DNA of 64,000 bases from NCBI RefSeq assembly GCF_026151205.1, contig NC_087080.1:3327096-3391095 (forward strand), read 5' to 3'. The translations under genes and the position numbers were made by a program. Shown one piece after another: positions 32,842-45,351 of the stretch. The notes below the pieces were generated by a model. It saw nothing but the letters and a program-made list of their open reading frames with translations. It searched no databases and was not told the DNA's origin. Each line of letters starts with the position of its first letter. Within the stretch, counting starts at the first letter, position 1. Origin of the DNA: Bolinopsis microptera (Eukaryota; Ctenophora; Tentaculata; Lobata; Bolinopsidae).

Positions 32842-33687
32842 CTAGTTTGCCATAAGGACTGCTCCTTTCTTTTTTGCAATTAGATCCTCGCCAGTGTTTT
32901 TAGCCCCAGCATAACCTGTTGACCCGCGTTTCAATATAATCACATCTTTTTCCTTTAATTTTTGACCTGAGAGTGGCTCGACCATGTCTGGTTTTACAAG
33001 TTTTTCATAGCAGTCTATTGTGATAACATTACCAGTAGGTCTGAGAACAACACTAGTGATGGCATTACCAAGTGTATCATGAGTAATGGGACACATATAG
33101 CGAGTTTTTGTACAGATTGCACTGGAACCTGCTAGTGGTTCATCTTGAGGCATCTCAGTAAACTTTACTGTGACTAAATCTTTGAGTCTAAGAGGTTTTT
33201 GTGTGATGGGACAGTAAGTTTTTGGGTCTGGTTTTCTCACCTCCTCCTTTGTTGCATGGCCTTGAAGATTGTTCACCCAGAAATTGTTCAATTTCTTGCT
33301 TTTATCCACAGCGGTAGCTGGTTCATTAACTTTTATTGCAGACGATGAGCTTTGTGCATTCAAAAATCTTTCTGATTCCAAGTCTTTACCAGATTTTGCA
33401 GACTTTTCTTTGCATTGCTTGGAAAATGCTTTCTCTTGTTTAGCTATTTTCCGCTTCTGTTTCAGTAGATTAGTGAGGATTGCTTCTCTCTCATATAGAT
33501 ATCCATCAGGTGTAACAACAGGATCTTTACAAGGTTGAAGCGTAAGACAACAACAATCAAAATTACGAGCACTATCACGGCTTATAGTCACAGATTGTGT
33601 TCCATATTCTCCCTCAGCAGTATCTTTTTTACGCTCATGATATGAATAAACAGCACTGGCTGTTGCATTTTTTCCATGTCTTGTCAT
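32842..33687 (-). CDS. NOSIP: Nitric oxide synthase-interacting protein homologue
   Basis: A 281-aa intronless frame, slightly shorter than the ~300 aa usual for the family. The start MTRHGKNATASAVYSYHERK is diagnostic of NOSIP. It runs into the split U-box-like zinc finger domain (NFDCCCLTLQPCKDPVVTPDG, YLYEREAIL). A lysine-rich linker follows, then a second U-box half (CPITHDTLGNAITSVVLRPTG, CYEKLVKPDMVEPLSGQKL). NOSIP is a RING/U-box-type E3 ubiquitin ligase; in vertebrates it binds NO synthases and is also found with splicing factors. The ATG directly follows a 3' splice site (AAACTATTTCAG), so an untranslated leader exon or trans-spliced leader is expected. Confidence 0.95.
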   Translation of the reverse strand: MTRHGKNATASAVYSYHERKKDTAEGEYGTQSVTISRDSARNFDCCCLTLQPCKDPVVTPDGYLYEREAILTNLLKQKRKIAKQEKAFSKQCKEKSAKSGKDLESERFLNAQSSSSAIKVNEPATAVDKSKKLNNFWVNNLQGHATKEEVRKPDPKTYCPITQKPLRLKDLVTVKFTEMPQDEPLAGSSAICTKTRYMCPITHDTLGNAITSVVLRPTGNVITIDCYEKLVKPDMVEPLSGQKLKEKDVIILKRGSTGYAGAKNTGEDLIAKKKGAVLMAN

Positions 33688-33699
33688 CTGAAATAGTTT

Positions 33700-34515
33700 A
33701 AAAGGTTATTATATTTTGTTTATTGACAAATGGTAAAAAAGCTGGGAATTTTCCAAAGAGTATCTAGGAAAACTAATTTTTATACTTTAAGAGGCGTCAG
33801 AGCCTAGCCCCAGGATTTTATGCTGCAATCTTTGGCCCCAGTGACCACTTGCCCATGAAAATTGTGCCCCAGAAACTTAAACCAATGACCTTGCAGTTGC
33901 ATCCCAGAGTATCCGCATTTCAGGACCTCCACCTAGTGAGGGCTTATGTTTAGGAAAAGGTTTGGATTAGTATTATAATAAAGTAAAGGGCTTGATATTG
34001 TAAGTACCGATGTCACGGGGGCCTGAAGTTAAATAAAACAGAAGGCAGAATTTGTTGACCAAACCCTTCAAGATTTTAGGGAAATCGCCCACCAAATGTC
34101 ATTTGACCCCCTAGAAATACCATTAACATACATGAAATGAAATAAAATGAGGTATTTACATCTTAATAAGTTAATAAATTAAATGTGGTCTATAAAACTA
34201 CCACTAGGTATAATAGGTCAATAAATTAAAAGTGGTTTATAAAACTACCACTGTGCGAACCCCTTCTCCAGTTAAAACATGTCAGTCAAATGTGTGAAAA
34301 ATATCAATCAGAATGGTAAGGTGGTAAAAAAGGGAATATCCTTTAAATTCGATACATCAATTATATATGCCTCAGATTTAAAAGAATTAGAGGATACTTA
34401 GTTATCGTCGACTATGATTGCAGTGTAAAATTTGTCATATGAATTGTCGACGGTATAATTAGGGTCTGTTGTTATAGATGAGAGTAGCTGTTTCTTATAC
34501 GAATCACTAAAGCTT
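33700..34515. other. Intergenic, upstream of NOSIP
   Basis: No gene is seen. A direct duplication of about 45 bp (GGTNTATAAAACTACCACT type) lies near 34187-34252. Confidence 0.5.
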
Positions 34516-35848
34516 TTAAGGGGAGATACACCAAAAACGTTTTTGCTCCGAACATCGATTTTATTTTAAATTATGGTTCAATAGACAAAAAGAATAAGAT
34601 TGCACACCTTCAAAATTTTCTAAAAATATTCCCTCATCGAGAAAAAAAATATTTTTCTTTTTCGAAAATTTTTAAAATTTGGAGAAGTCTGTCACTGTAA
34701 TACCGATAGTTCAGCCATTTTAAAAGTATTTTGGCTGATTTTTTTACTGAACATTACTTACACTCCGTACAAGACAACCCTATAAAGGATTATATAATTG
34801 AACAATAAATGACCAAGTTACAGATCGAACAAGGTGAAAAAAGAAAAATTAGGATTTTTGCCTACCACCAAAGTTGTACATTTTACCACTCGCCCAGGTC
34901 ATCAGATATCGCTTCAATCATTCTTGTGAGTGTAGTTGATGATCATATCCAACTTTTTGGAGCAGGATTTCTCCCAATTTTGAGTTTTAAGGTATGAAAT
35001 GTGGCCTCAAACGAATTTGTAAAATTCATCGTAAAAAAGGCAGATTTAAGGCTTAAAATGCCTATATAACTCAAAAAGTGTCAGTTTTTTTAGTGATTTT
35101 AGAAGACAAATTGTCTTAAATAATTTTCCAGCTCGAACACAAGGGTCCCCCCTTGTATAAATTTTGTACAAATTGTACACATTTTTTTACAAATTTTTTG
35201 TCTTTAACTATTTTAAATTTGGTACTAAAAGATTCGTCTTACCAAGCTGATTACGATCCTGTACAAATTATTTCAAAAAAACTGACACTTTTTGAGTTAT
35301 AGGCATTTTAAGCCTTAAATCTGCCTTTTTTACGATGAATTTTACTAAGTCGTTTGAGGCCACATTTCATACCTTAAAACTCAAAATTGGGAGAAATCCT
35401 GCTCCAAAAAGTTGGATATGATCATCAACTACACTCACAAGAATGTTTGAAGCGATATCTGATGACCTGGGCGAGTGGTAAAATGTACAACTTTGGTGGT
35501 AGGCAAAAATCCTAATTTTTCTTTTTTCACCTTGTTCGATCTGTAACTTGGTCATTTATTGTTCAATTATATAATCCTTTATAGGGTTGTCTTGTACGGA
35601 GTGTAAGTAATGTTCAGTAAAAAAATCAGCCAAAATACTTTTAAAATGGCTGAACTATCGGTATTACAGTGACAGACTTCTCCAAATTTTAAAAATTTTC
35701 GAAAAAGAAAAATATTTTTTTTCTCGACGAGGGAATATTTTTAGAAAATTTTGAAGGTGTGCAATCTTATTCTTTTTGTCTATTGAACCATAATATAAAA
35801 TAAAATCGATGTTCGGAGCAAAAACGTTTTTGGTGTATCTCCCCTTAA
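34516..35848. mobile_element. 1.33-kb foldback element with TTAA ends
   Basis: Arms of about 580 bp (34516-35096 and 35272-35848) are near-perfect inverted copies around a ~175-bp spacer. The outermost bases are TTAAGGGGAGATACACC and its complement. TTAA on both sides fits a piggyBac-type target duplication. The same 62-aa frame occurs in both arms and is not evidence of a gene. Confidence 0.85.
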
Positions 35849-38800
35849 TAGTAAGGGGAAAAGTGGTCGATTTAAGGGTTCCGTTGGATTTGAATGTTCA
35901 CAAGGATTTCTCAACGGAATATGGTAGTTAGGACCCCTACGAACATAATTAGACTTGTTGCCAATTTTGTATCTCAACAGAAACACCACTTTTACCACTT
36001 TTTACCACCTTTGTACCACTTTTCTGGTTTGCCAAATATCTTTAGTTGTGAACGTCGTAGAAGGCTGAAAATTAACCTAGAATGTTTATCTTATCAAGGA
36101 GTAAAAATTTTGTACCAAAAATTTTTACATTGGACAATCAGCTAATTGGATAATTACCAATTAGTTAATCACCAAAAAAAGTGAAAATTTTTTATTGGCT
36201 CAAAATGATTAAAATCGTTTGAAACACGGAGAAATGTAGTTTTTAGAAAAACTTCAAAAATTTTTGACTTAAAATTTTTTTTCGAGACTTGAAAAAAAAG
36301 TTTGAAAATTTGAAAATATTTTTTTCCGCCAAAAGTGATCAAATTGCATGAAACGTGGATAAAAATGCCTTGCAGAAAAATTTCGAAGATTTTTAGATTG
36401 AGGAATACTAAAATCATCAATATTTGAAGTTGGAGTTCAGTAAATCTCGACATATTTTAGTAATTAGGAATAGCTTAGCGGAAAGGGCTGGACCTGAAAA
36501 AGGTTAACCACACAATATTAGAGTTTCATAACTAATTACAATACAGCTTTATCAAATTCCACATAAAGAAACAGCACAAAAGGACCATTTAAGATCGAAC
36601 CGATTTTACCTGCTGTACTATCATTTTATTGATTTCAATGATCAAAACCTCTGTCAATCTTGCCAATCTATACCGGGTATCTGAATGTACCGGACCTCTT
36701 ATTTACCTCTATAATTAGACCCAGTTGTGCAAGAAATGCGATTTCTCACAGGGGTTTCTTTAAACTGTGCACTTTTTGTCACTCTCGCAACTCGCAAGAG
36801 GCCTGGTATTATAGGGGGGGGTATAGGAAGCGAGTGTAAATATACCTTCCATCATCCATTGTGGCTTTTTTGTATTGTGAATGCGCATGCCGCTTCGTTT
36901 GCTATGCCATATACCTCGAATAACCCCATATGTCATTGCCAGGGTCGGGATAGAGCTGGAGATAGCATTGAAAAGTTGCTAGAAATAGCTAGATTTAGAG
37001 TAAACTGGTGGTAGCTGGGTGGTGCTAGCATGGATGTAGCAGAACGTAGCTACACGGGGTTTCATTGGAGTTGGTTATTTTAATGGCCAAAGAGTGCCGG
37101 AACTAAAGTTACTTAAGATTGCAGTTTAGGGGCAGTGTAAACCACGGTGTAGTCAGGGACACAGAGCTACAGTGCAGGAGTACTGCAATAGAACAGTGCA
37201 AGTGATACACTTACAGTCTGCAACAGTAAAACGCCGACGAAGCTAGACTTAGAGTGAACTGATGGAAGCTGGGTGGTGCTAAAATGGAGGTAGCAGAACG
37301 TACTACATGATGAAAACAGGAAAACTAAGGCTGGTTGAGACCTAAAAAGATGTGAATCTGTCCTGATAGATCCAGTGAAGAGCGAGTAGCGAAGAGTTTG
37401 ATCACTAACCTAAAGCTCTAAAGAAGAAGAGGGCTAAAGAGACTCACTTTGATCAATAAATCCGGTACGGCAAGGTCTGTAGCCTTGATAAGAAGATACC
37501 ATGAAGTAATTCATGCGGAAAGTTGATTTATATAAAGGGTTTCGTTGGATCTAAAAAGGGTGGGTCAGTCTCTCTGTTTTCATCAGATTCTGATGAAATG
37601 CTGTTAAGCTCAGGACGGTGATCTTAATAGGTCGGATAGCTGTATCTGGTTGCTTCCAGCCCACCCTTGTCGCTTGAAAATTAGTTCTCACCCCACCTCT
37701 TCCAAAAATGCAGTTACCAGAGCAGGAAACTCTTCTTCCTCCTCTTCTTTCAACACAAACACAATCAGGTTCCAGCTACTCTCCTCCTCTGCAGCCACAA
37801 TCTTATCTCCTTCTTCGGAGTTTTACTGTTGCAGACTGTATCACTTGCACTGTTCTTTTGCAGTACTCCTGCACTGTAGCTCTGTGTCCCTGACTACACC
37901 GTGGTTTACACTGCCCCTCAACTGCAATCTTTAGTAACATTAGTTCCGGCACTCTTTAGCCATTAAAATAACCAACTCCAATGAAACCCCGTGTAGCTAC
38001 GTTCTGCTACATCCATGCTAGCACCACCCAGCTACCACCAGTTTACTCTAAATCTAGCTATTTCTAGCAACTTTTCAATGCTATCTCCAGCTCTATCCCG
38101 ACCCTGGCAATGACATATGGGGTTATTCGAGGTATATGGCATAGCAAACGAAGCGGCATGCGCATTCACAATACAAAAAAGCCACAATGGATGATGGAAG
38201 GTATATTTACACTCGCTTCCTATACCCCCCCCTATAATACCAGGCCTCTTGCGAGTTGCGAGAGTGACAAAAAGTGCACAGTTTAAAGAAACCCCTGTGA
38301 GAAATCGCATTTCTTGCACAACTGGGTCTAATTATAGAGGTAAATAAGAGGTCCGGTACATTCAGATACCCGGTATAGATTGGCAAGATTGACAGAGGTT
38401 TTGATCATTGAAATCAATAAAATGATAGTACAGCAGGTAAAATCGGTTCGATCTTAAAGGTGAACAGACCGAATCACTACATGACTGAATCCCTAACGGA
38501 CTGAATCACTACCAATCACTATTGGTAGGGATTGAGGTATATTTTAGGACTGAATCACTACCGGACTGAATCACTACCGCTAATATCTAAACCCAACCAC
38601 TTTGATGTGATCCCTATTGAACTTTGCAATAAAGGCATAATTATTTCATAGTCCACCAGCACCGACTGAGGGTAGAAGGGTCCGTAGGAGTCCAGTTCGT
38701 TGAGGATGTTCTCGTACATGATGGTGCGCTTCCCGGGTAGGAGTCCAAAGGCTGCAGGGATTCTCCATCCAGTAGGGTGTAAGGCGTGGACTGTGAAGAG

Positions 38801-39676
38801 TTGAGTAAACAGGTCTGGAGAGGTCTTAAAGGTTCCATCCACGACGAGGTGATCTGACTGATAGATGATGTTGATGTTGTCTGCAGTACCAAGGAGGATA
38901 GATCTTCTGGTGTTGGTGTCGTAGGAGGAATCGGTTCGATCTTAAATGGTCCTTTTGTGCTGTTTCTTTATGTGGAATTTGATAAAGCTGTATTGTAATT
39001 AGTTATGAAACTCTAATATTGTGTGGTTAACCTTTTTCAGGTCCAGCCCTTTCCGCTAAGCTATTCCTAATTACTAAAATATGTCGAGATTTACTGAACT
39101 CCAACTTCAAATATTGATGATTTTAGTATTCCTCAATCTAAAAATCTTCGAAGTTTTTCTGCAAAACATTTTTATCCACGTTTCATGCAATTCGATCACT
39201 TTTGGCGGAAAAAAATATTTTCAAATTTTCAAACTTTTTTTTCAAGTCTCGAAAAAAAATTTTAAGTGAAAAATTTTTGAAGTTTTTCTAAAAACTACAT
39301 TTCTCCGTGTTTCAAACGATTTCAATCATTTTAAGTCAATAAAAAATGTTCACTTTTTTTGGTGATTAACTAATTGGTAATTATCCAATTAGCTGATTGT
39401 CCGATGTAAAAATTTTTCATACAAAAGTTTTACTCCTTGATAAGATAAACATTCTAGGTTAATTTGCAGCTTTCTATGATGTTCACAACTAAAGATATTT
39501 GGCAAACCAGAAAGGTGGTACAAAGGTGGTAAAAAGTGGTAAAAGTGGTGTTTCCGTTGAGATACAAAATTGGCAACAAGTCTAATTATGTTCGTAGGGG
39601 TCCTAACTACCATATTCCGTTGAGAAATCCTTGTGAACATTCGAATCCAACGGAATGCCACTTTTCCCCTTACTAT
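35848..39676. mobile_element. 3.8-kb foldback element abutting the previous one
   Basis: The left arm (35848-~37236) and right arm (~37815-39676) are inverted copies around a ~580-bp spacer. The outer ends share ATAGTAAGGGGAAAAGTGG. The mirrored frames at 36727-37014 and 38032-38319 encode an identical 95-aa peptide and are palindrome artefacts. The right arm carries an extra ~470 bp (38462-38930) that the left lacks. No intact transposase is present. Confidence 0.85.
38462..38935 (-). pseudogene. MULE transposase fragment captured in the foldback arm
   Basis: The minus strand reads SDHLVVDGTFKTSPDLFTQL, then WRIPAAFGLLPGKRTIMYEN and SVLVDYEIIM. This is the core MULE transposase domain (DGTFK...D(F/Y)E). 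The frame continues upstream to about 38935 with no start and stops near 38558. The insert lies between two copies of ATCGGTTCGATCTTAAA (about 38444-38460 and 38930-38946). Confidence 0.8.
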
Positions 39677-39805
39677 AACATCGGGCAGATTTCGTAGATC
39701 TGTTGGAACATTATTCCAACATTTTGCCCCCAAGTATTGAAAGTTTTTATGTGATGTTGATCTATTAACATATAGGTTGCAGCTTTCGCCGCTCCTACTA
39801 CCTCG
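39676..39805 (-). pseudogene. LINE 3' end fragment
   Basis: The minus strand encodes NFQYLGAKCWNNVPTDLRNLP, the WNxLP-type C-terminal tail of CR1/Jockey-group LINEs. It ends exactly at the foldback boundary. No endonuclease or polymerase remains. Confidence 0.6.
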
Positions 39806-39879
39806 ATACCTAGATATGGTGGATTAATAATGAAATAGCTAAATCATCTTTGCAAATGGAAATCCTCAACTGGAAATCC

Positions 39880-40344
39880 TCAATTTAACAACGCTGGCAG
39901 AGCGGCGAATACGTGGGGACCTCATTGAATCTTTTAAAATGATAAGCGGTTTGGCCAATTACGGAGCTGGTTTGTTCAGTATGAGCAGATCTGGTATCAA
40001 ACAGTAGATGCAGTAAAAGTAGCAGTAAAATGAAGAAAGTCCACAGTTCTTTTCTTCTGGAGAGGGTGAGACCATATTGGAACAAACTCCCCTCGGATGT
40101 CAAGAATTGTGGGACTGTGTTAAGTTTTAAAATAAGATTAGAGGCTTTCAAAAAAGAGACTATTTTAAACGGATCTGTAAATGATAGTCATTTTTGGTAT
40201 GTTTCAGACGAAGTATTAGGAAAGATCGAGGGATTAAATTATGCTACTAATAAAGAGAAGCACAATGAATATCTTGTGTGTAATCCTCATGTTGCTAAAA
40301 ACCGCTTTATCAACTTATATAGTAGTGGAAAGTATGTAAATTAG
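39880..40344 (+). pseudogene. LINE C-terminal fragment
   Basis: The plus strand reads LAERRIRGDLIESFKMISGL, then LFSMSRSG, and after a frameshift FLLERVRPYWNKLPSDVKN. This is the conserved C-terminal end of CR1-like reverse transcriptase ORFs. The frame at 40030-40344 is the tail only and should not be called a host gene. Confidence 0.75.
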
Positions 40345-42340
40345 ATTCATTTTAACTTGGTTGTTTAGGCCAATAGATTTAAGATAATTTTAAAACTTTA
40401 GTAGATATATTTTTGATGATGTGTGATGATGTTTGTGTCATTATATTTTGATTTGATTTGATTGATTTTTGAAATGTAGCAAATCAGGAGAGAAACAAAA
40501 CGAGCAACGGTAACCCTTAAAAGTTGCAAGATACGAGTAGGAGTTTTCATTGAAGGCCTCATTCTTAGAACATCTCCTAATCTTCAGATAACGAGTCCCT
40601 TCAAGCGACAATTGTACCATCAAGGCCCTACAGCTATCGGCACCTCTCACAGGGGGACTATAGTGCAAAGAAACTGCTATTAACTGCTGCTTACTGCTGC
40701 TAACTGCTGCTGTTGCGCGCACCATTTGTAGCAGTTAGCAGCAGTTGGCAACATTAATTGCACAATAATGAACAATGTGTTGGCCGGTCAATCGGCTTAG
40801 TTGGGACGAAGGAAAATTATTCAAACAATATACACATAATATAACAATAACCCTATATAAAATTTCTATATAATAGAAATTCAATAAAAAATCTTAGAAA
40901 CTTTCATAAAAACCCTTTGTTGTAGTAGTAAAAGTAGCCAATTCAATTTGTTGGCTCTAAATTAATATCTAAATCTGATATCTTAATTATACTACCACTT
41001 TTTATCCCTCTTTCTCCTCTAAGAGCAATAATTGTCGTTCTTAATAAGTCAAATCTTATTCTTTTCCTGATAAAAGTCATCGCTTCACTGTATCTTTAGG
41101 AAAACAAATTTTAGGAAAACAAATTTAAATTTTGGTATTTATTAATAACAATCAAAACATATCATATCATAAAAATAAAGCCGCGCGTTGGTTGACTGCC
41201 TCAGTAAGGTGAATAATTTAAGCTTGAAGGTGCCCTGCGCATTTACAGAACCTTATGCGGCGATCACATATTCATGAAGACCTGTGAGCGCCAAATTTAA
41301 GTTAAAGTTTCTAGAAATCATACATCACTACGAGTTACTCATGCTTTTGGATTATAAGAGTGCGGATTGTCAGGTATTTCATTCATTCATACTTAATCGG
41401 TTTAAAGCTGTATATTTAGAACTCACTATTGTTTAAACTACGAAAGCAGAACGTAGATAATGGACAATATACCGACGACAATACCAAGGACCCGAGTGCC
41501 GCATTGACTTTTCCGGATCCGTTTTTACCAAAGGCTTATCCACCAGTTAAGCATGCTGCATGTATAGTCTGATAATATTTTGTCTTATCTCTAGCAAGCA
41601 TTCTGTAAATTGAAGTGTCGTATTTATTATAAAAGAGCCAGCCAACCTCCGCATTATAATCTTTTGTGTGCCAAGTTCGTTTATAAAATCTAATCATATA
41701 ATAAGATTGATCCAATAATCTAAGATGAACGGTATATCATAGCTCATCGTTATTAAAATCCGAATGGATGAATTAATCAAGTAATGTTCCCTTTCAACAC
41801 AACTAAACAACAAACAAATGCTTGCTCACCAGTGGTGACGCAATCGTAGGGGCATGCAGTTGGTTCAGATAACTCTCACCCCGACGATGGCGTCGAGAAA
41901 TTATTAAATTATGCATTTGCGCCATACTGGACACATTTTATATTTAATATTTTGTGGTTTGTAGAAATTAGTGTCATCTACAGTATAGCTTAACTGGCGA
42001 GCAAGCATCGTCCCACTCGGCCGGGACGAAAATACCGAGTTCAATCACAGAAAGTTAACCAAAAGATAAAAATAAGAGCTCGGATATCAACAAAAATCAC
42101 ACACTCCAGACGACGGGGGAAGAGAGGAAAGGAAGTAAGCTGCTGGGCTCAACAAATTTTGATAATTGTAAACAAATTTGGTCTTGTGCCCTATAATAAT
42201 TTGGTATTGAGGTATGACCCTGTACTGTGCGTGATAGTGAAAATGAAAATGAAAGTGAATGTGAATCTATAATGCGAACGAAATGAGTTATGGCCAAACG
42301 ATTCTTCAATTTCAAAATAATAAAGTCAAAGGACTCTGTT
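40345..42340. other. Repeat-containing intergenic region
   Basis: Holds copy 2 of the CAGCAGTTAG foldback (40648-40757). Otherwise AT-rich. A pair of GC-richer patches near 41828-41895 and 41990-42050 may be SINE debris, but no A/B boxes were confirmed. Confidence 0.4.
40648..40757. mobile_element. Short CAGCAGTTAG foldback MITE, copy 2
   Basis: Starts CACAGGGGGACTATAGTGCA, then AACTGCTG units, a GC-rich turn (GTTGCGCGCACC), then the complementary CAGCAGTTAG units. The right terminus is degraded. Confidence 0.6.
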
Positions 42341-45300
42341 TTAAAATACAAGCTCATTCTTATCGAAGTTTAATTCTGTCCATTCTAATTCTTCGTACCT
42401 GGACTGTATCTTGAGTAGCTCACTTTTTAGTGTTACTTTAACTAAGTTCCTTGACTTAGTAAAGCTTATCAAACTGTCAATTTTTCGACAGTCGTTCCAC
42501 ATTTTTGTTGATTGATAAATGAAAGAGGAGGATGGGTTCGGGGTGATGAACTGGTCTGAACGTCTTTGTGATGGTGATCTGTGGAGTAAAGATAGGAGTG
42601 AGATTGGAGATTCTAATCTGACAATTTTGAACAGTTCTAATAGACATGTGTATTTGTAGAGGTTGTGGACGGTAAGAAGGCCGTTCTTGTTAAACAACGG
42701 CTTTGTATGCTCTTTTTCAAAGAATTCCCTTCCTAGGATTTGTTCATCTATACAACGTGTTCTGGCACATGTTCTAAATTTATCTAGATATGCTTCAAGG
42801 TCACCAAATAGTATTCTGATACATTTTTTCTGAGTGATGAAGATAGGTTGAAGCATATTGTTACTCGATCCACCCCATACCGATATTCCAAATCTTAGGT
42901 GTGACTCAAATAACGTGTGGTACAATTCTTTATGGTGTTTTTTTGGGATAACGTGTCGTATTCTACTGAGTCTTCCGATCTCACACCTAAGTTTCGAGTT
43001 GAGGGCTCTTATTTGAACATCCCATTTTAGCTTTTCGTCAATAATAACACCTAAAAACTTGGTCTCTTTAACTCTCTTTATTACCGTATTATTCAGAGTT
43101 AGTATATATTCTGATTCGTTATCTGCCTCATTATCAGTAGCTGTACGTGACGGATTGAAGTGAATGTAGCAGCATTTCTTTATATTTATATGTAATAGGT
43201 TGCATTTCATGTACTGGTGTAACAAACGAAGAATTTCGTTTGCTCTTTCATACAGTTTTTTTCTACATTCATCTACTACGAATATGTTTGTGTCATCTGC
43301 AAATAGTATGAACTTGCCCAGATCAGTTGTTCTAAATAAGTCGTTAACATATATTATAAATAGCAAGGGTCCGAGACAAGAGCCTTGGGGAACTCCAAAG
43401 AGAACAGGCAGCTTGTCAGACTCTTCGCCCAGTACAGAGACATATTGATATCTGTTAGAGAGATAACTAGCGATGAGTCTATTGGCGTTTCCACGTATTC
43501 CATAGTTGTCTAGTTTATTAAGTAGTTTTTCATGTGAGATCGTGTCAAACGCTTTAGATAGATCAATAAATATTCCAAGTACATGCAGTTTTTTGCTAAG
43601 ACAGGATTCTATGTAATTCACTGAGGAGTTGAGGGCATGGCTTGTGGAGTGATTTTTTCTAAATCCGTACTGGTTCTCGTAAATCATTTTCTGGGACTGA
43701 AAGAAGCTATACAGTCTGTTGTAAATAATTTTTTCAAATATCTTACCAAAAACAGCTAAGGTTGATACTGGCCCAGCAATTCCTCATTATCCTTCTTGTA
43801 GATCGGACTGATTCTCCCAGTCTTTAAATCATCTGGGAATACTCCATTCCTCATGCATTCACTGTATAATAAAGATAGTATAGGACAGATCACTTTAGAC
43901 GATTCTTTAACTACATGTATTGGGATGTCGGATGACTTCCCATTCTTCAGTTCAGATATAATCATTCTAACCTCGTCAGCTGTACAGTCATTCATGAAAA
44001 TACTGGATGTGTTTGCTCTAGGCAGGTAGTCATAAAAACTAGGAAGATTGTTAATAGTTAGTTCTCCAATTTCATTATATGCCCCGTTTAAATTAGACGC
44101 TAGAGAAACAAAATACTTATTAAATTCATTGGCTATTACTCTACGATTGGTTATCTTCTCATTGTTTATAGTAAACAGTGGTTTTATTTGCCGTTTCTGT
44201 TTGCCTCGTATTTGATTAATCAGTTCCCATGTCTTCTTACTATTACCGTTTGTGTCTGCAAATTTTCCCATAAAATACTTAGTTTGAACATCTTTGCGAT
44301 CTTTTTTAACCATCCTTCTATAATCCTTATAAGTTTTGTATCTAGAACGTTTTTCACAACATTTCAAGCATTGACATGTTCCACCTTTATAATCAGTTTC
44401 ACCAAGTTTACATTTTTTCTTTCTAACTTTAGCCCAATTGTCATAGAGTTGGTGCTGATGGTTGATTTTGGCTATAAGACCAGGTGTGATCCATGGGTTA
44501 TTTTGTGTAGTTCTTTTGGAAGACTTAGGGGTTGCCAACTTACACGTTTTATCGATACTACTTTTGAAAACATCATGAAATACTGTGAAGTTGTCAATTA
44601 CTTTATTCTCTAATTCATGTTCCAAGTCCTTTACAAAAGAGGTAACATTAGACTTACAGTAGTCGTAATACTGTTTATATTTTAGGTTACTCTTAGTGGA
44701 TCCCATACTCTTTTCAAATATTTGAAAGACTGGTGAGTGGTGGGATATACGATCAGTAAGTGTGCCTGAGGCTATTATACTCTCTACATCGTTAGTTATA
44801 ATATTGTCAATACATGATGCTTTACAACCTGGCTTCTCATGAGTTGGCAGAGATATTAGGGGGAAAAATCCTCTACTGAACAGGACTTCCTCATAACGTT
44901 TTACAATCGCATTATCCTTATTATGTAGATCAATGTTGAAATCACCTGCCAGGTAACTGCATTTCGGCAAATTATCGAGAATTGCTGAGAGTTCTAATAA
45001 TGCAACATTTACATCACCACTTGGAGGGCGATAAACTACACCAACAGTGACCGGAGTATTCTTGCTGCTTATCGTAACAAATAGAGTTTCTAGGTTTTCA
45101 GATATATGGGACAAATTGCCATTTACTGTAGCACTGAGGGTATCACATACATAAAGAGCGACTCCAGTGCCTTTTCTTTTATCTTGAAAAGTGTTTTGGT
45201 AGAAACTATTGTATCCAGTCAGTTGGTAAAGGTCACTTAATTCGGGGCCTTCATTTGTTTCTGCTAAAGCAATGATCGAAAATTTCATATATCTCTGTAG

Positions 45301-45350
45301 TTCTATTGCCAGAGTATCAAAGTTAGATTTATTACCATCGATATTTTGGC
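42341..45350 (-). pseudogene. LINE endonuclease-RT, one frameshift, 5' truncated
   Basis: Two minus-strand frames (43756-45288 and 42341-43687) form one LINE ORF. The first has the endonuclease (LAETNEG, YRPPSGD, AGDFNIDLH, SHHSPVF) and the start of the RT domain. The second has the RT core (GFRKNHSTSHAL, LSKAFDTISHEKLL, GVPQGSCLGPLLF, FADDTNIF). They meet at about 43770, where a small deletion turns the usual NYRPVS motif into GQYQP-stop; the other frame resumes with PVSTLAVFGKIFEK. In-frame sequence extends upstream of the first ATG to about 45350, then a stop, so the 5' end is missing. CR1/Jockey-type by eye. Confidence 0.85.
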
Positions 45351-45351
45351 C

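Noticed and set aside
34809..34997. 62-aa frame mirrored at 35367-35555
   Set aside because: Same foldback artefact; no start context or homology.
36727..37014. 95-aa frame mirrored at 38032-38319
   Set aside because: Identical because the two arms of the 3.8-kb foldback are inverted copies.
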